A stretch of DNA of 34,838 nt from Gnetum montanum. Its lineage: Eukaryota > Streptophyta > Gnetopsida > Gnetales > Gnetaceae. The notes beneath the pieces are model-generated. The model worked only from the letters and a program-made list of their open reading frames with translations, was not told the origin of the DNA and did not search any database. The position numbers and the translations under genes are program-made. Below, in pieces: positions 20,601-30,581 of this stretch; position 1 is the first letter of the stretch; the number at the start of each line of letters is the position of its first letter. The stretch is from NCBI GenBank assembly GCA_015680685.1, contig MNCI01027496.1, positions 167,259-202,096 of the forward strand. Reading direction: 5' to 3'.

Positions 20601-23162
20601 GCACTCAATTAGATCAAGATTTAGACATGCATCGCTTTGATTCCACAATATATTAATATAATATCTTAAAATTACTTGGCTTTTAAAACTACACATTGTT
20701 GATATTCTCCTTTAATTCTACGCTTTTTGCTTGTTTTTAACATTTTTATGCATGATATAATGTTTCTCATTCTCAGAAAACTATTTTGCAGATGCCACGG
20801 CAGAATTCACAGAATAGGCCTGGGTAAGTAGTATTTGTGACCTTATTGTAATTTGTTTTGAAATTAGAAGAACATTAATGTATTGTATAATTGGTGACTG
20901 CATATTCAAGATCTTTGCTAATCGTGCAGGGCTGAAAATCCCGAAGATGATTCCATAGCTAGAATGAAAGCTGCTGAGGAGGCCTTGGAAGCTAAACAGA
21001 AGGAAAAGGTTTGATGTTATCGCATGTTTGGAAAGTCATCTAGCTGTTATTGATATTCTCTGTTTAAAATAGCATGTAACTTCTTGAAACATTCTTGTTA
21101 GCTGAATGTTGTCATTTTAAAATTTGCAGCTGAAACCTTCTTTTGAATTGTCTGGAAAACTTGCTGCTGAAACCAACAAAGTAAGGGGTGAGGATTATTT
21201 CTCGAGGCAGTCCATGTTTATGCCACACAGTGTTTAACATACACAAATACATTTTTGAATTTATGTTTTTCCCCATATTGTTATTAATTATAAAATCTTT
21301 ACTTTTAACTTCTTAATCTATTTTCTTATAAAAATGCAGGAATACCATTGTTATTTAATGAGCCACCTGATTCTCAAAAACCAAAGATTAGATGGAGACT
21401 ATATGTGTTCAAGGCTGGAGAACCATTGAATGGTACTCTCAGTTCTCTCATTTTGTGGATGTTCTTTGTGTTTGTTGTCTTTACTCCTTGATCATTGTCA
21501 CTTAATTCCCAAACTTTACTTTTTATTCATGTTGGTGCTGACAACTATAATAATGAACCATTTTATGACATGTTCAGAGCCTCTTTACATCCATAGACAG
21601 AGCTGTTATCTTTTTGGAAGGGAAAGAAGGGTGGCTGATATTCCTACTGATCATCCATCATGCAGCAAGCAGCATGCTGTCATTCAATATAGGTACTAGC
21701 ATTTTCAATTGGTTCTTTATGCATGTTAATTTTTTTATGTTGGATGGTAACTAATGATTTGTTTATTTTTAACATGTTCAGAAAAGTCCAGGATTCTAAT
21801 GAAGTAAGGTAATTGTCATTTATGTTTTCTTTTGGTACTGTCTTTGTATTTGAGCTAATAAGATCTATTTTCAAATTTTAGAAAAATTAACTTGTAGCAT
21901 TGTTTTCCACGTATCATTGACACTTTTCTTAAGCAAACATTAACAAATTTTACACATCTTTGTTATTTTATATTCTTTACATCAGCAGAGCAGATAGTAG
22001 CTCTACTATTAATTTGTTGGTTTGCTAATTAATAAGGTGAGCTTTTGAGCGATAACTGAGGCACAATTATATCTATGTTCTACATCTTTCAAGGGACAAA
22101 CACCCTTTGGAGTGGGTGAAATCAGCTATTGTATTCCACTCCACTCTTTGAATTTTCCTGGTTCTTATATCTAGCTTCTTCCTGCACGGTAGCCAGTTAC
22201 TAATATTATTTACATTAAAATGGTCACCACCGTTCATGACCTTTATAAGCAATTCATGATTCAATTGATCAATGAGGTATGAGTTGTTGGTTAGGGCATG
22301 TGACTTGCATTGTATAAGCAGCGGGTTTGATCCCAACAAGTTGTTTTGATACATACAGGCATTATGCAACAGATAACGTCTAGAACTGAATTGGTCCAAT
22401 AGATCCAGGACGTCTAGGATGTAATTAAAAACTGTTCAATAATGACTGCCATAGATATATCTCATAAAGATGATATATAAAGTTTTTATGTATGATTAAA
22501 GAAATCACTTTGTTACTAGAGCATACAAAAGCTGGTATAACGTGTATATACAACTTGCAGTCAACATGTATATACACGAAAGGAAATTAGTAGTTACATG
22601 GTGTTTTAAAGAATTTCGGTGGTTTAAATTTTGTAATTTGTTACTTTGAAAAATTTGTGAAGATAGATGGATCTTGCATATCCAGTTATTATAACGATAG
22701 ATTTATGAAATTCTGTAGTTGCACTTTGGAGCTTGAGCTCGGGGCTAGAACTTCTTTATTTATTGACATTTATTTTCATTGACATTTGTTTTCTCCACCT
22801 TGCATTGCAATTAACATCTTCATTCTCAGGCCTTACCTTATGGACTTGGGAAGCACAAATGGCACGTTTATTAATGTAAGTCACAGATTAATAGATATGG
22901 ATCTATCAGTCGTGATTTTTATATTTTTATTGATGAAATTGCATTGTTATTTCAGCATACTCGGCTTGAGCCACAACGTTATTATGAGTTAATGGAAAAG
23001 GATACCGTAAGATTTGGTAACAGCAGGTATGGAAAATTTAGTTCACACAATTATAGAGACGGATAGATAGTTTCTTGCGATTGTTTATAAGCTTACAGAG
23101 TTTTTGCTTGTCTACGTTGCAGCCGGGAATATGTAATCCTGCACGAAAACTCTGTTGGTTGA
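17650..23162 (+). CDS. DDL: DAWDLE (DDL)/SNIP1-type FHA-domain protein, ten coding exons, 410 aa
   Basis: Exons: 17650-18321, 20792-20823, 20930-21008, 21130-21187, 21340-21432, 21578-21692, 21782-21808, 22830-22875, 22956-23026, 23123-23162. All junctions are GT-AG and in frame; the sum is 1233 nt including TGA. Residues 1-105 are Arg/Ser-Pro rich (MPPIRAGSPRHSPSP), 106-224 are Lys/Arg/Glu/Asp rich, 243-275 carry EEALEAKQKEK and PSFELSGKLAAE. An FHA domain spans about 297-408, with the phosphothreonine-binding residues in YLFGRE (G325, R326), CSKQH (S341, H344) and LGSTNGT (N369, G370). In plants DDL is a nuclear partner of DCL1 that promotes pri-miRNA and siRNA processing; SNIP1 is the animal relative. 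The start is the ATG 17 bases past an acceptor; an upstream in-frame ATG at 17602 lies in intron sequence. The loop before PYLMDLG is short (RKVQDSNEVR), and one exon is only 27 nt. It looks intact. Confidence 0.93.
19772..20099. repeat. Long inverted repeat: two 126-bp arms, 76-bp loop
   Basis: Arm 1 is 19772-19897 and arm 2 is 19974-20099. Arm 2 is the reverse complement of arm 1 along the full length with one difference (near 19872/19999), which in sense RNA would be a U-G wobble pair. The loop (19898-19973) holds a 30-bp sequence twice. As part of the DDL pre-mRNA it would fold into a hairpin longer than a typical plant pre-miRNA. The near identity of the arms implies a recent origin or an assembly artefact. 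Terminal features of a known MITE are not obvious. Confidence 0.9.
19909..19972 (+). repeat. Direct repeat in the hairpin loop, 2 x 30 bp, period 34
   Basis: GTAATCATATCTTTTTGTAC and the following CTACCCTTCTA occur at 19909-19938 and again, identically, at 19943-19972, separated by GATC. Confidence 0.9.
21809..22829 (+). other. DDL: DDL intron 7, about 1 kb, with SINE-like insertion
   Basis: It separates the 27-nt exon from the exon encoding PYLMDLGSTNGTFIN. The donor is AAG|GTAATT and the acceptor CATTCTCAG|G. A tRNA-like block lies at about 22270-22345; the rest is AT-rich with nothing else I can identify. Confidence 0.8.
22265..22345 (+). mobile_element. tRNA-like SINE head in DDL intron 7
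   Basis: GTTGGTTAGGGCATGTGACTTG (A-box-like region at about 22283-22304) is followed about 20 bases later by GCGGGTTTGATCCCAAC, a near-match to the polymerase III B box. Spacing and wording fit the D and T arms of a tRNA, but the acceptor stem is absent, so this is a SINE head or tRNA pseudogene on the + strand. Confidence 0.55.
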
Positions 23163-24480
23163 TGAATGATTCTCTAAGAATTTATTTCGATACAGCGGAA
23201 GAGCTTTTTACATGGATACAATCCCGTTTTATATTTATCAAGTCCACAAGAGTATTCTCTTTCTTCTTGGTTGTTTTCGTGACCATTAGTATGGTAAATT
23301 TTTTCACAAAGGTGGGCAGGACCTCATCAGTGTATTTTGTATGAAAGATTTGATATTGAATGAAAAAATTGCTTTTTTTTTTCCCTTATAAATTTCTTTA
23401 TCATGACTAATAGCTGTTTCGTTATTAGAGATCATAGTATGAGTAGATTTACAAACAATTTAATTCATTTCTTGTATGGCATACCTAAAGCTGTTTGGAA
23501 TAGATGATGATGAATTATCTTATTAATATTTTAATTATGTCAACATTCCAGTGTTCTGCCTGATGCTTAATCACACCACCTAGATGGTACAAACAAATTT
23601 AAAGTGATCTGGCAAACTGCTTTTGCCATGATCTTAAATCAAACACGAGCTTTGCATCTGTGCCATTTTATCCCAATAGTTTACTGTTAAAGTGCATTGC
23701 TCTTCTTTATCTTATTGTCTTTTAATGAAAGTGAAAATGGTGGCAGTGAAATTGCAAATGACATTGGTATATTGGAACAGTGCACAATATTTTTAAAACA
23801 AAATTAACTCTCAATTGTATTTTCGGTGAGAATCATGTGTTGCAACCCTTTTCTTCTTTTGGCTGGAAGCTGTAGGCACATTCTTTCCGAGAATTGATAA
23901 GCAACTGCATATGACGAAGATGGTAACACTGGAGAGGTACAATAAAATACCCAAAATGCCCTGCGAAAACACAACAGTTAATTCAAACTAATATATACTC
24001 AAATAGTATAAATAACTTTTTGAAGTATATTAACAAGATATTCTGATTGGCGGAAGTGCACATGTTTCATTTAAAAAGTTTATTATTAATATCATATTTT
24101 TTAATGTTTTAAAAACCATTCTCAAAGCCAAGTCTACATAAATGTATTATACTAATTCAATTCAATAAGGCAAGAAAAGCAACGTTGAGAATTGTAAGAA
24201 GTGGGTTTTGATTTTAGAAAAATGATTTAAATTCATACAAATAACATCTAAGATATCTAGAAGGGAGTAATTAGACTTATTTTATTATATGTTAGATTCA
24301 TCAAGCTTTTTACTCTCACAAGAACAACAATGTTATGTTTTTCAAGTCCCACAATGTTATGTTTTTCAAGTCCCACAAGAAATCCACACGAGAGGTAGGA
24401 ATGTTCGAGATAACATGATTTTTTATTCCTTCCATTATATTCAATATGAAGACAAGTTATGTACTATACGCTGAGTACTT
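23163..24480. other. DDL 3' flank, nothing further identified
   Basis: This holds the presumed 3' UTR of DDL and AT-rich intergenic DNA. I see no reading frame, RNA gene or known repeat apart from a small tandem repeat at 24327-24374. No poly(A) site can be fixed. Confidence 0.5.
24327..24374 (+). repeat. Two exact tandem copies of 24 bp
   Basis: ACAATGTTATGTTTTTCAAG plus TCCC is present twice in a row (24327-24350 and 24351-24374). Confidence 0.9.
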
Positions 24481-24649
24481 AGGCAATTGGTATTGTTTTG
24501 GTAACTAGGACACAAGACCTTGTGAAAAGTATGTTATTTTTAAATTACCATTAGGTAGAAGGTTGAAAATCATCCCAATCATAAATTTGGAAGATATGAT
24601 GTAAGCTTAGTAAATATTGAAATTACAATTATATTATAGTTTCAAAAGA

Positions 24650-25170
24650 TATGTTTAAGTAAATTAGCCTATGGTGGCTTCCTTTTAATGAAGGAGCTTG
24701 GGCTACTAAGGGATCTAGATTGTGTACCACTTCAAGCAAATTTGTTACCTTTGTAGTTTTTTGTTTGCGTATGCATGATAGATGGATTACTTGGAAGGAA
24801 GCTTCTAGCCTCTATGGTTTGAATAAAAAGAAGAAAAAGGATTTTGAAAAATTAATTTCTAATATTGAGAATTTATTTATAGTTGACAATACTTTGCATT
24901 GGACATTTCCAGATCTTTTTTGGAAGGATGATAGATCTGTTTTTCTTTTTAATTTGAAAGTTGCTCATGAGATTATTAAAAAAAATAATTTTATTCATAT
25001 CAAGTTTAATAAGGCCTGGAAAATGCAATTATCATTGCACTTTTAGACAAGAAAAATAAAAGATATTTGGAGGCCTTCTTGTTGGCACTCATCTTAAACA
25101 TATGGGAAATGTTTTTCCTCAATGTCCTCTTTGTAGAAGTTGACTCATTTTCTCATGTTTTTTTTTTTCG
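24650..25170 (+). pseudogene. LINE (L1-type) ORF2 C-terminal fragment with zf-RVT remnant, + strand
   Basis: The + strand reads a GGFLLMKELGLL...L segment (near 24670-24710) like the GGLG block after L1 reverse transcriptase. A 108-codon open stretch follows (24720-25046) with RWITWKEASSLYG and KVAHEIIKKNNFIHIKFNKAWKM, and then FPQCPLCRS near 25105-25145, the start of the zf-RVT cysteine motif. Stops and frame shifts occur before and after. It is a decayed non-LTR element piece, opposite in orientation to the adjacent RT fragment. Confidence 0.65.
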
Positions 25171-25199
25171 AATGTCTTGTTGCTCAGCATGCTTTGAAA

Positions 25200-26960
25200 T
25201 AGACATCTAGAACATGTAGCAACTTTCAGCCAAACATCAATGAAGTCATTCTTTGTGATTAGCTTGCTTTGTCTACTTCATTTTTATGTTGCATAGTAGA
25301 CCAAAGAAACCAACGGCTAATATGATCAATTCTCTCATAATAAGTTTTAGAAGGAGCCTAACAACTAGAGTAATAAATATGAGTTGATTGCTAGAACGGC
25401 TAATATGATCAATTCTCTCATAATAAGTTTTAGAAGGAGCCTAACAACTAGAGTAATAAATATGAGTTGATTGCTAGCAAGGGTGAGCATTCTTTGTTTC
25501 CATTTATCAAGTTTTTTTTTTTTTTTTTTGATTTTATCAATAACATAATTCCACAAAGTAGTAAGATTAGGCTTTAAAAAAATGGTATTCCTAAAATTTT
25601 GAAGATAGAATATTTTTTCAAGATTTTTTAGGGCTTGAGAGTAACCCACTCATCAATATTGCCATTACAATAAACAATAGATTTTTGCCAATTGATTTGA
25701 TAACATGTAGCAATCCTCTCTAGCTAAAAGATTATTAATATGTTGTAGAGAATTATTAATCATAAAAAAAAGAATCATATGCAAAGTGCATGTTAAGCAA
25801 TTGCATACCTTGATCATCAATTGAAATTTCCTTCAAAAACTTCTTTTGTAGATCATAATGCATATTATGTGAAAGGAAGTTTACAATAATAGTAAAAATA
25901 TAGGTAGGGAGCTAGAGGACAACCTTGATGAACTGATTGTTGAAGCAAAAAAAAAAAAAAAGGAAAAAAAAAGAAAAAAAAAAGAATTTAACATAAAATT
26001 ATTAGCAACTTAAGCATTAGCATCAGTGAGTATGGACAAGTCAAATATAATAATCACGAAATCTCAGTTTATAGAAACAAGAAATAATGAAATTCCATTC
26101 AATCCTATCATAAGTTTAGTATAATCTAACTTAATAAAAACAATGTCTTGGTTAGTATCAGAAGCCCACTCCATTCCCTCCCAAGTTACAATAACATTGT
26201 TTAAGATATATCTACCTTTAACAAAACCAGTTTGCTCATATCTGATGAAATCTTCAATAACCTTATAAGTTTGATAAGCCATGCATTTAGCTAAAATTTT
26301 ATAAATATTGTTAAGAAGAGTAATAGGTCTTCAGTTACAATATTGTTGAAGATCTATATTCTTAAAAAAAAGATGGGTCACATCTTTATTAATATTTTTA
26401 CCAAGAGAAAAATTTTAAATGGCTTTTTGGAAAACATAAAAGAGATAATCTCCAACGATGTTCCAATGCTTTTTAAAAAATTTAGTAAAAACCCATCTAA
26501 ACCTAGAGCTTTACCATTTGCTAAATTAAAGGTTGTTGCATTGATTTTTTCCACTATAATTTCTACTAGAGGAATACTTCAATGTGATTCTGTTATAAGA
26601 TGAGAAATATGCATATTAGAGACTTGGAAGAATTCTTTGTTAAAACCTTCAAAAGAAAAAATAGAAGAAAAATGATTTGCTAAAAAATTGTTAATAGTTT
26701 TAGAATCTTTAATGATGGAATAATTTATATAAGTGATTCTAGCTTAGGTACTTAAACCTTTCCTTCTAAAAATTTAAAAAATTCCTTTCAAGGTTTATTT
26801 TCAATTTTTAACCAACCCATGTGACTTTTAGTGGGAGCACTTTAACTTTAGAAGTAACTCAACTTTGTTTAGCATAATGAGCTTTAGCCAAGGCTTTTTG
26901 TGTTTCAAAATCAAAAGGATTTTGGCCTAAATTTTTTTTTATTTGCTTTATAGATTCTAG
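25200..26960 (-). pseudogene. LINE (L1-type) reverse transcriptase fragment, minus strand
   Basis: Minus-strand reading gives FFKKHWNIVGD (near 26470-26430), then the entry to the RT palm with YEQTGFVKGRYILNN and DIVFIKLDYTK (26064-26282), and the thumb region LTTLWNYVIDKIKKK and LDKWKQRMLTLAS (25365-25649). It ends with a FLWS-like block near 25300. Frames change and stops abound. A-rich interruptions lie at 25947-25984. The order and motifs are those of plant L1 ORF2. The 3' end of the ORF is missing where the opposite-strand LINE piece begins. Confidence 0.75.
25313..25477 (-). repeat. Exact tandem duplication of 83 bp in the LINE fragment
   Basis: 25313-25395 is repeated without change at 25396-25477 (last base differs or is missing). 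The surroundings are heavily mutated, so the duplication is much younger than the LINE insertion or is an assembly error. Confidence 0.9.
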
Positions 26961-26974
26961 AAGGTCTTCTTCAA

Positions 26975-27587
26975 CTTAAGGCTTACACTTACTTAACTAC
27001 TATAATGGCTAACTATCCTAACATAAGTAACCATTCCCACTTGTCGTACATATCTCGGACTAGTATCCACGCTATTGGGTTACCAGGTGGTGATTACTGG
27101 GCATACCAAATGGCCACTATTGGGAATACCAAGAAAAATACATTATGCTCAAAGTGGTTGTACTTATGTGTTCATGATTAAATGCATTAATTAAAGTAAA
27201 GCTAGAAATATAAAGTGCATTAAAAGTAAAGTGCAATAAAGAAATATTAAACTATTCCAAGTGCTACAATGAATGTCAGAAATCTCATCTTTATTGTTGG
27301 TTATGCTAATGTGTTCAGGTACATGATGCTCGAATAAAGATCCGCACAATCTCTTGAATTTACATTGCGGGCACTGAGAGTAGAATATTCTAACTCTAGA
27401 GAAATCAAATTGCAAGAGCTTTGCTATGTTATAGACTTAAGATGCCATAAATGCGGTTAGTGCTCACATTTATATAGGCTTTTCTTGCATTAGCGTTGAC
27501 ACATCTACATCAACACATGTCACCATGTGTTGATGGGCTACCTCGATGCATGCCCATTGATGCAGCCTACTTAATGATGATTCATCA
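26975..27587 (-). mobile_element. LTR L4 (-), partial, U3 to R portion
   Basis: It matches L3 (from about 15620) through CTAACATA, GGGTTACC, GGCATACCAAAT and TACTTATGTGTT blocks and ends ATTCATCA at 27587, followed by a reverse-complement polypurine tract. The 3' third of the LTR is missing at the left, where LINE sequence abuts. U3 words ATGCAT/CATCAACAC lie at 27490-27580. It is the 3' LTR of a minus-strand element whose interior starts at 27588. The left limit is approximate. Confidence 0.75.
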
Positions 27588-28005
27588 TACCTCCATGATT
27601 AACTAAAAACTTGTCCTTGAGTAAACAAAAGTAGGGTCAAGCTTTTTATAAAATTTTGGGAAGTGTGGAATTTATTAACAGAAAAACAACAAATTGACTA
27701 ACTAACCGACTATGAGTACTAGGTTGTATGGAATTATAAAATTAGTGTCAATTACAATAAAATTTGGACACTTTACAAAATTTTAGCAAGATTTCAAACA
27801 GTGCCAAGAGGTGGAGGCTCTTGGGGTGCTAAAGGTCCTTCATCGGGTCCAGCGCTCATGGTAATGGAGGTGGCTGAGGTTGGCTTGCTAGATGCTTTCA
27901 AGCTTCCTCCACTCGAATAACATTTTGTAACATGGCCCTCACATTTTGTAATGGTAGTCAATCTAGTCTTGATCATCCCACAATTTTTGTAATGGAACTT
28001 TGTTC
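27588..28005 (-). mobile_element. 3' end of a minus-strand element interior (element C), with ORF tail
   Basis: A reverse-complement polypurine tract (27588-27605) is followed by 3' non-coding sequence and a 60-codon minus-strand frame (27794-27976) ending APQEPPPLGTV, the proline-rich tail also seen in elements A and F. It is cut off at a TA microsatellite at 28006, beyond which sequence of the opposite orientation begins. Confidence 0.65.
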
Positions 28006-28024
28006 ATATATATATATATATATA
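28006..28024. repeat. (TA)n microsatellite at an inversion junction
   Basis: About nine TA units lie precisely between minus-oriented element C sequence and the + oriented polypurine tract and LTR L5. Confidence 0.9.
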
Positions 28025-28040
28025 ACTCAAGTACGAGTTT

Positions 28041-28059
28041 TTAGTTAGTTGTGGGGGTA
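28041..28059 (+). promoter_or_regulatory. Polypurine tract preceding LTR L5
   Basis: TTAGTTAGTTGTGGGGGTA directly precedes TGATGAAAT of L5, matching the arrangement before L1. Only about 17 bases of further internal sequence are retained to its left. Confidence 0.7.
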
Positions 28060-28866
28060 TGATGAAATACCATATGTTAGTTAACTTTATCGAAACATCC
28101 CCATTGATGAAGCTTCATCAACACAACCCCATCGATGCATCCTTGTCGATGCATCTTAGATGCATCGACACATATGCATTGATGAGGACATGTTGATGCA
28201 TCCCTGTCAATGCATATGTGATGATACTCTGTCATCTAAAATCTATAAATATGTGAGCACCCATTGTGTATTTGCCATCATTTGGTTAGTAGTGTAGCTA
28301 GACTCTTGTAGTTTTCTCTTGTAATCTTAGCAAACAGTCAATGAGTGGCCATAGTGTTAATTTGAGTTAGTTGTACATTGTCTTATTCAAGTGTCATTGA
28401 ACCTAGCCACATTTCATGAACAATAATAAGATCGAGATTGATTCATATTCACTGTAGTACTTTGACTTAGAATAGATTTACTTTTAACAAATTTACTTTT
28501 GATATACTTAATATTTACATTTTCATGCATATTAATCAATCAACAAAATGAAAACGACTAGTTTCGAGTGTAAAAACATATTCTCTTGGTAATTTGAGTA
28601 GCGTTATTACGTGGTTTGCCCAATAACATAACACTTGGTAATCCTAGTAGTGGGTATGTGAGTTCAAGATGTATACGGAAAGCTAGGAACAAACACTCAT
28701 CACTCTTAGGATAGTTTATGATTTATCTTCTTGTTATTAATTAGACTAAATAATTAATTTTCATATTTTCATATAACTTAGCCTTGGTTGCATAACATCA
28801 ATAATCATATGCCTCACTTTGGACTAAACCATACATGATAAAGCTACTACTAGTCTAATAAAACCA
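28060..28866 (+). mobile_element. LTR L5 (+), 3' truncated
   Basis: It starts TGATGAAATACC, with a U3 cluster of ATGCAT words at about 28085-28215 (for example TCGATGCATC), TATA-like CTATAAATATG near 28238 and polyadenylation region near 28425. It runs in parallel with L1 to the ACTAAACCATACATG block and then stops near 28866, lacking the last 130 bp or so, where LTR L6 begins. Confidence 0.75.
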
Positions 28867-29756
28867 TTTTTTCCATAAGTGCAATATTGTAGCTACAATA
28901 TCGTATCAATGAAATTGTAGCTATGATATAGTAGCTCATGCTATGTCATGGTTAATACGATATCTTGAGAGCTATGCAACCCCATAAATACAAACACTTG
29001 GACGTACAAGCAACAACAATTTTTTGCCAACCCTTAAACAAACCTGTGCAGTTTTATTTTGTACATTTAGCGATAGTGTGAATGCTTGTAGTGTGGTGTT
29101 AAGTAGTTGACTAGAGTCTTTATTCTTGTAAATTGTACTTGGGCATAGTTTATTACCAACAATAAAGATCAAGACTATTTTATGTGATTACAACATTCAT
29201 TTAGTTCTTTTATTCTATTGCTCACTTAGCATAATTTTCTTGTTTTATTAGTTTAATCATTTACATTGCAAAGTACTTTACATTTTATGCTTAATAGTTA
29301 AGTGAAATCGGTACAACTAGTTTTGAGCATTTAAGTGATTTTTTGGTAACCCAATAGTGGTCTCACTTGATTTCCTCAATAGTAATTCCACTTGATAATC
29401 TCAATGATAATTACATAAGCTCAAGACATGACCGGTAAACTAGAACTAGATACTCATCGTTACTAGGATAGAATACATTTACATTTCTATGACACTTAGA
29501 CTTATACTTTAATTTCCTTTTCAATCATGTTTACCACTAGGAGTAATTTGAGCCTAACAACATCATATATCATATGCCTCACTGTGAGTTAAACCATACA
29601 ATTAGACTTCACTAACTTAAAGTGGTAAGGTAACAATTGCAAACTTACTATCAATTCCTAGCATATTTACATTGTTCATTCACGGATTACAATTTGGTTA
29701 CATGTGAACACTTGTGACTTGTATGGTAGATTTTTGGGATATGCCACCTATCATCA
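28867..29756 (+). mobile_element. LTR L6 (+), 5' LTR of element E
   Basis: The right end is CTATCATCA at 29756 followed by a primer-binding site. The left terminus is not a clean TGATGA because it is fused to L5. U3 contains GATATC/GTAGCTAC-type words (about 28880-28975). Three copies of a TTGGTAACCCAATAGT-like unit follow at 29343, 29367 and 29392, as does the AAACCATAC/GTATGG inverted repeat (about 29593 and 29721). It is more diverged from L1 than L7 is, so it is an older or different subfamily copy. Confidence 0.75.
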
Positions 29757-29776
29757 TTGGTGTCATTGTTAAGGAT
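29757..29776 (+). promoter_or_regulatory. Primer-binding site of element E, tRNA-Asp type, decayed
   Basis: TTGGTGTCATTGTTAAGGAT directly follows the LTR end and aligns to the plant tRNA-Asp primer-binding site with only C-to-T and G-to-A changes. Confidence 0.7.
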
Positions 29777-30581
29777 GTATCAATGTATGCTTAGTAGTTG
29801 ATCTCTTAGAGTTCATTGTATCAAAAATTATAAAGTTTATATTTTCACACCTTTAATGAAACATACGCACACACACTCAAGTGTCAAGAATATACCATGG
29901 CTTCCACACTTAGAAAAAAATCACCTTCCAAAGAAGTTTAAAGAAGTCATGACAAAACACCTAATGAAGAAGACTAGAGTGCACCGATGTAGACAAGAAT
30001 AACATATGCTCATGCAGACCCATACTATCTTGATTTCACATTCATTCTTTACTAGGATGAATAGCTTAGATGGAGAGACTTTCAAGAAAACATAATTCTA
30101 CCATCAAAACATTCCATACCATTGATGTTTCAAGCAACCCTCATGAAGGCCAACCTAAGTCATGAAAAAGAGAGCTACCAAGTCACAAAGAACATGACAA
30201 GGCAATACTAGCCAAGAGAGGCTTAGGCAAGAAGGGATGCCATCATGGAAGCATAGCATGAATGCAACAAAGGAAAGAAGGTACCTTAGACAATTGTCCT
30301 AGAAGAAATAAAAGACGATTCACTCCAAGCTAAAAATTTTTATCAAACAAATGGATCTGACTCCCACACACTAGTAATACATATTAAAGATCTTGTCGAT
30401 ACAAAGTTAAATTTAACTATGGTAGAATATCTTGGAAGGAATATAAGGAAATTTAGACACAAACAAAGCTCAAGCCCTAGAGCTTCTATAGAACCAAAAG
30501 AAGAAGAATCACGAAGTCATAGAAGGAGAACTAGTCAAAATTATTCTCCAACTGCCTCATCTTCTTCCTTGTGTTCATTTG
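29777..30581 (+). pseudogene. Leader and short gag-like remnant of element E
   Basis: Internal sequence after the primer-binding site contains several short frames with Lys/Glu/Ser-rich composition. The best is at 30419 (begins MVEYLGRNIRKFRHKQ), which continues through a Ser/Arg-rich stretch and reads into the next LTR. There is no zinc knuckle, protease or RT motif, and no polypurine tract at the right edge, so most of the interior was deleted between gag and LTR L7. Confidence 0.5.

Larger units (their letters stand above)
18322..20791 (+). other. DDL: DDL first coding intron, 2470 bp, with an inverted repeat
   Basis: Donor GAG|GTATGC and acceptor TTTTGCAG|ATG. An alternative acceptor TTCTCAG lies 15 bases upstream (ends 20776) and keeps the frame, adding five residues. 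The interior is AT-rich, carries the long inverted repeat at 19772-20099, and has no coding region I can support; the stretch at 18800-19440 may be an old unidentified insertion. Confidence 0.8.

Noticed and set aside
22265-22345. Functional tRNA gene
   Set aside because: Box-like motifs exist but no acceptor stem or proper anticodon arm can be drawn.
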